Program-made: the position numbers and the translations under genes
Shown: piece after piece, positions 57,550-64,000 of the stretch
Numbering within the stretch: position 1 is the stretch's first letter
How the letters are laid out: each line of letters opens with the position of its first letter
Notes under the pieces: generated by a model
What the model saw: only the letters and a program-made list of their open reading frames with translations
Database searches by the model: none
Told to the model about the DNA's origin: nothing
Assembly: GCF_015207005.2 (NCBI RefSeq)
Contig: NZ_JADEXS020000001.1
Location: 2,852,001-2,916,000, forward strand
Direction of reading: 5' to 3'
Length of the DNA: 64,000 nucleotides
Origin: Desmonostoc muscorum LEGE 12446
Lineage (GTDB): Bacteria; Cyanobacteriota; Cyanobacteriia; Cyanobacteriales; Nostocaceae

Positions 57550-57705
57550 ATCGTGGGGAGGGGAGATGAGGGGGATGGGGAGCAGGGGGCAGGGGGCAGG
57601 GGAGCAGGGGAGGCAGGGGAGGCAGAAGGAGAATATCCCCAATCCCCAATCCCCATTCCCCAATCCCCAATCCCCATTCCCCAATCCCCATTCCCAATAC
57701 CTTTA
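57550..57705. repeat. G-rich/C-rich inverted repeat cluster
   Basis: GGGGAGGGGAGATGAGGGGG, then GCAGGGGGCAGGGG and GGCAGGGGAGGCAG, followed by CCCCAATCCCCAATCCCC and CCCATTCCCC units. It belongs to the same broad family as the other G/C-rich clusters, lies between the small membrane protein and rpmF, and has no coding role. Confidence 0.9.
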
Positions 57706-57790
57706 CTTAATTCTTGGCTAAATTGGCATCCTTGGCGTCAGTGAATGGCCTAAAATAAAAAGGTTGTCAAAAATCACGATATCTGCTGAC

Positions 57791-57964
57791 ATGGCTGTTC
57801 CAAAGAAGAAAACTTCCAAATCAAAACGAGATAAACGCCGAGCTACTTGGAGGCACAAAGCCGCCATCGAAGCTAAGAAAGCTCTGTCTCTGGGCAAATC
57901 TATTTTGACCGGACGTTCTACATTCGTCTATCCAAGTGCTGAAGAAGAGGAAGAAGAATCATAA
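57791..57964 (+). CDS. rpmF: 50S ribosomal protein L32
   Basis: A 57-residue ribosomal protein from ATG 57791, reading [20 protein letters not shown], the standard L32 start. An upstream in-frame GTG- or TTG-type extension is not needed. A middle part with [20 protein letters not shown] follows, and an acidic tail (EEEEEES) is usual in cyanobacteria. The zinc-binding cysteines of some L32 forms are absent. It stands alone. Confidence 0.95.
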   Translation: MAVPKKKTSKSKRDKRRATWRHKAAIEAKKALSLGKSILTGRSTFVYPSAEEEEEES

Positions 57965-58419
57965 TTTTCCAGTCAGGAAAAGCATGAACAGCATCGATAG
58001 ATTTGATTGGCAAAACTCTCCGATCAAACTTATCACTAATGGATAAATGCTTTTTCTTAGCTTTCCTGATTGGACCGTAAATTATAGATACTCTACGCAA
58101 GCTTATTAGATCCAGAAAAATTGGTAGTGAGTAATTGGGAACATCCATTACCCATTACCTATCATTTATCAGTAATGCTTAAATAAGCTAATGTGCTTTT
58201 GAGTTATACCCTCTCTGGTTAAGACCGTCATGAGTTATTTGTCCTTTGTTCTTTGTAAATATGCCCAATGACAAATAACAAAGCACAACCAAATAAAGTA
58301 ACTATGGAACTTAAATGTGTTTTAGCCTAATCATATTCAAGGGTAAAAGTATCTAGGCTTATTGGCAACTCAACACAAAAGCTGGTAAATATCTTGAGAA
58401 AACTTATTTTTCTCCCATT
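57965..58419. other. Spacer after rpmF
   Basis: 455 bases without a supported gene. CCAGTCAGGAAAAG at about 57970 pairs at a distance with CTTTCCTGATTGG near 58060, a possible large stem or repeat. Around 58118-58290 are short repeats of the TTACCCATTACC and CCCAATGACAAAT types. Confidence 0.45.
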
Positions 58420-59025
58420 ATGTTAGGAAAATTTTTTCAGAAGCCAGGAAAAGAAGACAACGAACGTGTTCCTCCAGGTCAACATTTAGCTAAAGGTTTC
58501 CCCGTATTAACTTATGGTGCAACTCCCCAAGTCAGCACTGAAGAATGGGAGTTTCGGGTTTGGGGTTTAGCAAAACCTGCTACCTTTGGTTGGTCAGACT
58601 TTATGGCGCTACCTCAACATGAGTTCACAGCAGATTTCCACTGTGTAACGCGCTGGTCTAAACTCGATGTCAAATGGACTGGTATTAAAGTAACAGATTT
58701 TATGGGTCTAATTGAGCTAGACCCCAAAGTAGCCCACATTATGGAACACTGCTATGGCGGCTACACTACTAATATTTCCATAGATGACTTTATGCGGGAA
58801 GAAAACTTTTTTGCCTTTAAAGTTTTTGGTGAAGATCTTCCAGTTGAACACGGTGGCCCAATGCGGCTAGTTGTTCCTCACCTCTACGCTTGGAAAAGCG
58901 CTAAATGGATTAATGGTTTAGAATTTTTAGCTAGTGAAGAATTTGGTTTTTGGGAGCGCAATGGCTACCACCGCCGTGGTGAACCTTGGACTGAAGAGCG
59001 TTACAGCAGTGCGTTTGGGTTTTAA
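58420..59025 (+). CDS. Sulfite oxidase-type molybdopterin oxidoreductase (YedY/MsrP-like)
   Basis: A 201-residue protein with the sulfite oxidase molybdenum-cofactor fold. The Mo-ligand Cys75 lies in ADFHCVTRWSKLDVKWTGI. MEHCYGGYTTNISIDDFM and GGPMRLVVPHLYAWKSAKWI are conserved cofactor and structural segments. It has no Tat or Sec signal peptide, unlike periplasmic MsrP, so it is probably cytoplasmic. It has no haem or membrane partner nearby. Length fits the short stand-alone members. The substrate is unknown; family members act on sulfoxides, sulfite or related compounds. Confidence 0.88.
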   Translation: MLGKFFQKPGKEDNERVPPGQHLAKGFPVLTYGATPQVSTEEWEFRVWGLAKPATFGWSDFMALPQHEFTADFHCVTRWSKLDVKWTGIKVTDFMGLIELDPKVAHIMEHCYGGYTTNISIDDFMREENFFAFKVFGEDLPVEHGGPMRLVVPHLYAWKSAKWINGLEFLASEEFGFWERNGYHRRGEPWTEERYSSAFGF

Positions 59026-59042
59026 GAGTTAGGAGCTATTGA

Positions 59043-59103
59043 ATTTTGGATTTTAGATTTTGGATTTTGGATTGAAGGAGAAATCTAAAATCTAAAATCT
59101 TAT
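59043..59103. repeat. GATTTTAGATTTTGG inverted repeat
   Basis: TTTTGGATTTTAGATTTTGG is followed by AAATCTAAAATCTAAAATCT. The hairpin lies between the convergent molybdoenzyme and aldehyde dehydrogenase genes; the same left unit occurs at 36563. It may act as a terminator for either gene. Confidence 0.75.
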
Positions 59104-59136
59104 AATTGGCAGGGTTAGGAGTCAATAAATAGCCTC

Positions 59137-60519
59137 TTAACCTAGAAGTTTCTTTATTAGCGGTAATTTGCTTTTATAGGGAGCATACCGCCATTTTAAA
59201 TCCAGCCAGAAGGAGTTTTGTAATACACTTTTATGATGAGAAAAGGTGTCAAAACTAGCTTTACCGTGACAATTGCCAATACCACTATCTCCTACTCCAC
59301 CAAATGGTAAAGATGAAACTCCAAACTGCATCATTGTATCGTTGATACAGACTCCACCTGATGAAGTTTCCTGCAAAACTTGGTTTTGCAGGTTTTTATT
59401 TTGAGAAAATAAGTATAAAGCTAGGGGTTTTGGTCTAGAGTTAATCAAGGCGATCGCTTCTCCAATATCACTGTATTCAATTATGGGCAGAATGGGGCCA
59501 AAAATTTCTTCCTGCATTACAGAATCTTCTAAGCAGACATTATCAATGATTGTGGGGGCGATATAACGCTCTGAAGATTTAGTTTCTCCGCCAATAATAA
59601 CTTCACCATCTTCAAGGAATTTAACCAATCTGTCAAAGTTTTTTTGACTAATAATTCTGGCATAATCAGGACTATTTGCCGGATTGTCTCCATAAAATTC
59701 TTTTAGGCATTTTTTCAGTTCATCTATTAAATCTTTTTTGATTTTTTTATCCACTAAAAGATAGTCAGGGGCGATACAAGTTTGTCCAGCATTGATAAAT
59801 TTGCCCCAAGTAATTCGTCTGGCTGTGTGTTCAAGATTAATCTCAGTATCGACTATACAAGGACTTTTACCACCCAATTCTAAAGTAACTGGTGTGAGAT
59901 GTTTTGCCGCTGCTGCCATGACAATTTTTCCGACAGATGTACCACCAGTGAAAAAGATATGGTCAAATTTTTCTGCTAGTAGTTTTTCACTGGCTTCTAT
60001 GCCTCCTTCAACCACTGCAATATAAGCTGGTTGGAAATATTTGGTAATAATTTTGGCGACAATACTGGAAGTATGGGAAGCAATTTCTGATGGTTTAACA
60101 ATTGCACAATTTCCGGCGGCGATCGCACCTATTAAGGGTGAAATCGCTAACTGAAATGGATAGTTCCAAGGGCTAATAATTAAGACAACTCCGAGTGGTT
60201 CTGGATAAATGCGGGCGGAGTAGGAAAAAAATTCTAAGGAAACGGCTACTTTGTGGGGCTTAGTCCAGGTTTTGATATATTTTATGGCATAATCAATATC
60301 CTTAATCACTGCAATTTCTGTCAAGTAAATCTCCACTTCTGGTTTATGTAAATCTGCTTGTAATGCCTGGATTATTTCTTGTTCATGCTCAATGATTGCT
60401 TGCTTGAGTGTTTGGAGTTGCTCAAGGCGAAAATTTATATCTTTAGTTTTGCCAGTTTGAAAAAAATTACGCTGATTCAGGATAATATCGCCAATGTTAG
60501 ATAATTCAGTGGTAATCAT
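59137..60519 (-). CDS. Aldehyde dehydrogenase (class 3-like)
   Basis: A 460-residue NAD(P)-dependent aldehyde dehydrogenase. PLGVVLIISPWNYPFQLAIS is the cofactor-binding start of class 3 enzymes. FTGGTSVGKIVMAAAAKHL and TLELGGKSPCIVD (general base Glu) follow, then the nucleophile Cys in NAGQTCIAPDYLLVDK and EEIFGPILPIIEY. The C-terminus keeps the class 3 end (SLPFGGVGDSGIGNCHGKAS) with a hydrophobic tail. Cyanobacterial homologues oxidise fatty or apocarotenoid aldehydes; the substrate here is inferred only. The length is normal and it stands alone. Confidence 0.92.
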   Translation of the reverse strand: MITTELSNIGDIILNQRNFFQTGKTKDINFRLEQLQTLKQAIIEHEQEIIQALQADLHKPEVEIYLTEIAVIKDIDYAIKYIKTWTKPHKVAVSLEFFSYSARIYPEPLGVVLIISPWNYPFQLAISPLIGAIAAGNCAIVKPSEIASHTSSIVAKIITKYFQPAYIAVVEGGIEASEKLLAEKFDHIFFTGGTSVGKIVMAAAAKHLTPVTLELGGKSPCIVDTEINLEHTARRITWGKFINAGQTCIAPDYLLVDKKIKKDLIDELKKCLKEFYGDNPANSPDYARIISQKNFDRLVKFLEDGEVIIGGETKSSERYIAPTIIDNVCLEDSVMQEEIFGPILPIIEYSDIGEAIALINSRPKPLALYLFSQNKNLQNQVLQETSSGGVCINDTMMQFGVSSLPFGGVGDSGIGNCHGKASFDTFSHHKSVLQNSFWLDLKWRYAPYKSKLPLIKKLLG

Positions 60520-60660
60520 TTTTTCGTGCCATAAACAATTACTTATTTAATCCTATCGCTGTGGTAGCATATTTGTGGTAACACTTCACAGCTATGCTAC
60601 CCTACGAAAAACTTTTATTAGACAAAATTTAAAACACTAATCGATTGATAATTGGTAAAA

Positions 60661-61809
60661 TTATGATGTTTTTCTTGGTAGAAGTACAATAAATGTACTA
60701 CCTTTGCCTAACTCGGAATTAAGCAAAATAATACCTTGATGTGCCTCAACAATTCGTCGAGTGAGGTAGAGTCCTAAGCCACTACCAGAACTTTTGTGAC
60801 TGCCCTGGCGAAATCGTTCAAATATGGTGATTTGTTCTTCAGGGGGAATACCTGGGCCAGTATCTGCGATCTCAATGCTAATGTACTCAGCAAAATTAGA
60901 TTTTCCAGAGAATTGATATTGATTATTCTTGTCAAATTGGGTTTGAAAAGTAAGACGAATATTCACCGAACCAGACTCAGTAAATTTGATTGCGTTGCCT
61001 AGAAGATTAGTGAATAAACGATGTAATTCTAAGCGATCGCCTATCACTCTGTTTGTTTTTAACTCCTCAGCCAATTCGAGATTTAGCAACAGCATTTTCT
61101 CTTGAGCTAGAGGTGCTAATTCTCCAGCTACCTCCTCTAGTAATTGTGCTAAATTAACAGGCTGCAATGCCAAAGTTTTGCGACCTGCTTCAAAGCGATA
61201 AACTTCTAATAACGTATTGACCATAGAAAGTAGGTTGATATTGCTCCGGGCCATGATGGCGATTACTTCCTGCATTTGGGGTGATAATGCTCCCAAAGCG
61301 CCTTGTTGGAACAGCATTAACATGCGGTCAGCCGCTACTAAGGGAGTGCGTAAGTCGTGGGTGAGGCGGGAGACAAAATCTTCTCGCTGGCGGGCTATTT
61401 CATCGCGTTCATCCATACTGCGCTTCAAACGCAAAAGCGATCGCACTCTTGCTAATAATTCATCTACTGTTACAGGTTTGCGGATAAAATCATCTGCACC
61501 CAAGTCTAATCCGTGGGCAACGTTGGGCGCATCGTGGGCAGTAATTAGCAGTATGGGAATATATTGTGACAATTTCATATCACCGCGAATGTGTTTAGTA
61601 ACTTCGTATCCGTCCATACCTGGCATCATCAAATCCAGCAGCACCAAGTCACATGGAGATGACTGCAATTGCGCCAATGCTGAAATACCATTTTCTGCGG
61701 TGCTAATGGTGTAACCTTCTTCCTCCAAAATAGTTTTGATCAAAAACACATTATCAGGAGAGTCATCGACAACCAGAATTTTGTCAGAGCGAGAAGATTG
61801 TGAAGTCAT
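60661..61809 (-). CDS. Response-regulator/histidine-kinase hybrid (receiver first)
   Basis: A 382-residue signalling protein. The N-terminal receiver domain (about 9-128) has Asp15-Asp16, phospho-acceptor Asp59 in LVLLDLMMPGMDGYEV and Lys111. The HisKA domain follows, with His151 in FVSRLTHDLRTPLVAADRML. The HATPase_c domain has N-box LFTNLLGNAIKFTESGSVNI, then IADTGPGIPPEEQITIFERF and GSGLGLYLTRRIVEAHQG. All catalytic residues are present. It has no membrane or sensory domain, so input must come through phosphorylation of the receiver. The cognate partner is not encoded next to it. Confidence 0.93.
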   Translation of the reverse strand: MTSQSSRSDKILVVDDSPDNVFLIKTILEEEGYTISTAENGISALAQLQSSPCDLVLLDLMMPGMDGYEVTKHIRGDMKLSQYIPILLITAHDAPNVAHGLDLGADDFIRKPVTVDELLARVRSLLRLKRSMDERDEIARQREDFVSRLTHDLRTPLVAADRMLMLFQQGALGALSPQMQEVIAIMARSNINLLSMVNTLLEVYRFEAGRKTLALQPVNLAQLLEEVAGELAPLAQEKMLLLNLELAEELKTNRVIGDRLELHRLFTNLLGNAIKFTESGSVNIRLTFQTQFDKNNQYQFSGKSNFAEYISIEIADTGPGIPPEEQITIFERFRQGSHKSSGSGLGLYLTRRIVEAHQGIILLNSELGKGSTFIVLLPRKTS

Positions 61810-62310
61810 GTCACGACTAGGTATGAGGTAAAAGTAAATTTTTGTAATTTTAGTTGTGTTTGTATCAATTTGTCTGTGAATTCCTTTAATTGACCTCCTA
61901 CCTAAGAGATATTATTTACTCGCAACTTGGTATTTACGGACTCTATAATTTACTGCCCAATTGAACTGGGCTGGATTTTTGCCACAAAATAACTCACTAA
62001 TAAAATTATGGCTGGTAAAATTTAAAATCTGGATACAGTAAATGGTACTAATAAATAGGTAATATTTTGATATAGTAACTACTATCGGAAGCTGAAGATA
62101 AAATCGCGTAGGCGATCGCCCTAATTACACAATTTGTGCTGATTAAGTATTAATTTATGTTAAGTTAGCTCAACAGACTAGTTTAAATTTATCAAGTATT
62201 CTCAACAGAATCACAACTCATAACAAGAAACGCAAGTTTAGCGGATATGGGTGGCGTAATTAAGAGTTGGGCATCGCTTAACATTTAGATAAAGATTCAC
62301 CATTATTTTT
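61810..62310. other. Spacer upstream of the DUF433 gene
   Basis: 501 bases, AT-rich, with a GCGATCGC-type site near 62112 and no supported ORF or hairpin. It contains the promoter regions of the divergent kinase and DUF433 genes, which could not be placed. Confidence 0.4.
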
Positions 62311-62625
62311 ATGACAATAGCACCGAACATCACAAAGCAATATATCGAACAACGAGGTGAAGGCTATTGGCTCGAAGGTACACGCATTTCTCTCGATTCA
62401 GTCGTATATGCTTTCTTAAATGGAGAATCTCCAGAAAGTATTGCTCAAAACTTTCCATTACTCTCACTAGAACAGGTTTATGGTGCTATTACCTTTTATT
62501 TTGCCAACCGAAAGCTAATTGATGGTTATTTAAAAGCAGGTGAGCAAGAGTTTGAGAAATTGCAAGAATCTTTTCGAGAGAACAATCCGCTTCTGTATCA
62601 GAAATTAAAAGCTGCCCCATTCTGA
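62311..62625 (+). CDS. DUF433 domain protein (antitoxin-like)
   Basis: A 104-residue protein with the DUF433 core: YIEQRGEGYWLEGTRISLDS, VVYAFLNGESPESIAQNFPL, LSLEQVYGAITFYFANRKLI. This is the winged-helix-like fold found in VapB-type antitoxins paired with a PIN-like (DUF5615) toxin. Here no toxin frame follows: the next 285 bases up to the malic enzyme contain only short frames. It is therefore an orphan antitoxin-like gene or one whose partner was lost. No strong ribosome-binding site was seen. Confidence 0.85.
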   Translation: MTIAPNITKQYIEQRGEGYWLEGTRISLDSVVYAFLNGESPESIAQNFPLLSLEQVYGAITFYFANRKLIDGYLKAGEQEFEKLQESFRENNPLLYQKLKAAPF

Positions 62626-62910
62626 AGAATGACAAAGTGAGGGTGCTTAAGTCAGGAAATCTGGACACCAGTCATTTACAAAGGAAAAGCCTTGATTTGT
62701 GGAGGCTGCTGCAAAAGAGTTCTCACTTGATTGTGGCAAGCTAAAAATATCTTGTGTAGAGTTTTACTAATTGACAAAGGTACGTTAACTTGTGTGAACT
62801 CACCCTACGGATTTAAGATTGACTTCAGAAAAACATTATATCTTAGCTTTTGTCTAGATTTTTACCAAGCAATTCAATATAAAATCTAAAACTTAAAATC
62901 CTAAATCAAC

Positions 62911-64000
62911 ATGGCAAACCTAACTCCTAATTCTAGTTTTAGTTTGACGCTACGCTTGCAGATTCCCAATCGCGTGGGGATGTTGGCGTCGGTAACCCAA
63001 GCGATCGCCACTACGGGCGGTAATCTCGGTCAAATTGATTTAATCGAGCAAACCCGCAAAGAGTCTACCCGCGATATTACCGTTGATGCTGCTAGTACCG
63101 AACACGCTGAGACGATTGTGCAAGCAGTCAAAGCCCTGCCAGATATTAAGTTACTCAGTGTCTACGATCGCACCTTCAATTTACATCGCGGTGGCAAAAT
63201 CAGCATTGCTAGCCGAATTCCCTTAAAAAGCGTGTCCGATTTAGCAATGGCCTACACGCCAGGAGTCGGCAGAATTTGTACTGCGATCGCCCAAGACCCA
63301 GAGGAAGTTTACAAATTAACCATTAAACAAAATACTGTTGCTATTGTTACAGATGGTAGTGCAGTTTTAGGTTTAGGAAATCTCGGCCCCGCTGCTGCAC
63401 TGCCAGTTATGGAAGGCAAAGCGATGCTATTCAAGGAATTTGCCGGGTTGGATGCTTTTCCCATCTGCCTTGCTACCCAAAATACAGATGAGATTATTCA
63501 GACAGTCAAGAATATTGCTCCGGTGTTTGGTGGTGTGAATTTAGAAGATATTGCTGCACCACGTTGTTTTGAAATTGAACAGAGATTGCGACAGGAATTA
63601 GATATTCCGGTTTTTCATGATGACCAACACGGTACCGCAATTGTCACCTTAGCAGCCTTGTTTAATGCCTTGAAGTTGGTACACAAAGCACTCGGCGAAA
63701 TCCGCATCGTGATTAACGGTGCAGGGGCAGCTGGAGTAGCCATCGCCCGCTTACTGAGGAAAGCTGGGGCAGAAAAAATCTGGATGTGCGACTCTAAAGG
63801 AATTATCTCCACCAGTCGTACAGACCTCACAGAAGAAAAACTCGAATTTGCCGTGAAAGCTCAAGGTACCCTAGCAGGTGCTATGCAAGGCGCAGACGTA
63901 TTTATTGGAGTCAGCGCACCAGGAGTTTTGACACCGGAAATGGTGCAATCTATGGCCAAAGACCCAATTGTATTTGCAATGGCAAATCCCATTCCCGAAA
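62911..64000 (+). CDS. Malic enzyme with N-terminal ACT domain (3' end outside window)
   Basis: 363 complete codons are visible from ATG 62911; the frame is open at the window edge. Residues about 8-80 form an ACT domain (SLTLRLQIPNRVGMLASVTQ, AIATTGGNLGQIDLIEQ), probably an amino-acid or ligand sensor. The malic enzyme domain follows: AYTPGVGRICTAI (Tyr), VAIVTDGSAVLGLGNLG, LPVMEGKAMLFKEFAG (Lys), VFHDDQHGTAIVTLAAL (metal-binding Asp) and the NAD(P) loop IVINGAGAAGVAIARLL. It decarboxylates malate to pyruvate with NAD(P) reduction. Cofactor preference is not clear from sequence. It follows the orphan DUF433 gene with no sign of coupling. Confidence 0.93.
   Translation, partial: MANLTPNSSFSLTLRLQIPNRVGMLASVTQAIATTGGNLGQIDLIEQTRKESTRDITVDAASTEHAETIVQAVKALPDIKLLSVYDRTFNLHRGGKISIASRIPLKSVSDLAMAYTPGVGRICTAIAQDPEEVYKLTIKQNTVAIVTDGSAVLGLGNLGPAAALPVMEGKAMLFKEFAGLDAFPICLATQNTDEIIQTVKNIAPVFGGVNLEDIAAPRCFEIEQRLRQELDIPVFHDDQHGTAIVTLAALFNALKLVHKALGEIRIVINGAGAAGVAIARLLRKAGAEKIWMCDSKGIISTSRTDLTEEKLEFAVKAQGTLAGAMQGADVFIGVSAPGVLTPEMVQSMAKDPIVFAMANPIPE

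Overview
The window looks like chromosomal DNA of a filamentous, heterocyst-type cyanobacterium close to Nostoc/Anabaena. The signs are frequent HIP1 octamers (GCGATCGC), typical cyanobacterial neighbourhoods (tig-clpP-clpX; asd-dapA-RNase J), a stand-alone Mo-nitrogenase C-terminus family protein, and a very dense load of short dispersed repeats and miniature elements. No rRNA, tRNA or CRISPR array was recognised.

Layout. 0-6.8 kb: a small coiled-coil protein, two co-directional GT-B glycosyltransferases, a secreted beta-propeller protein and a Tyr/Arg/His-rich secreted protein. 7-13.4 kb: aspartoacylase-like deacylase, dxs, a poly-gamma-glutamate hydrolase-like protein and an aldo/keto reductase, separated by repeat-rich spacers. 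13.9-18.4 kb: an RTX calcium-binding protein made mostly of six 567-bp tandem units. 18.7-23.9 kb: a CNNM/CorC-type membrane protein and mfd, whose reading frame has absorbed three dispersed repeats. 23.9-24.6 kb: a gene-free patch with a miniature element nested in another, both with target-site duplications. 24.7-35 kb: three subtilisin-like (S8) proteases in a row, the first two carrying 8 and 7 CARDB-type repeats before the catalytic domain. 35-36.6 kb: a HlyD-type secretion adaptor. 36.7-41.3 kb: NmrA-like SDR, a short ribosomal protein S1 homologue, dienelactone hydrolase, a GntR regulator and a broken Uma2 gene. 41.4-43.6 kb: a triple nested mobile-element locus that can be reconstructed base by base. 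43.7-53.6 kb: alpha/beta hydrolase, clpX, clpP, tig, then asd, dapA and RNase J. 54.5-64 kb: Mo_nitro_C protein, a caspase-like protein lacking both catalytic dyad residues, a small membrane-anchored protein, rpmF, a YedY-like molybdoenzyme, an aldehyde dehydrogenase, a receiver-histidine kinase, a DUF433 protein and the start of an ACT-domain malic enzyme.

How the parts may work together. tig-clpP-clpX form a chaperone/protease set. asd-dapA feed lysine and diaminopimelate synthesis beside an RNA-decay nuclease. The RTX protein, three subtilases and HlyD adaptor between 13.9 and 36.6 kb suggest an exported calcium-dependent surface or protease module; this is inference, since no ABC exporter or TolC gene is present here. 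The points most worth a second look are the subtilases with a tail-like GYG(L/V)xNA segment placed before the catalytic Asp, the pseudo-caspase, the repeat insertions inside Mfd, and the nested mobile elements.
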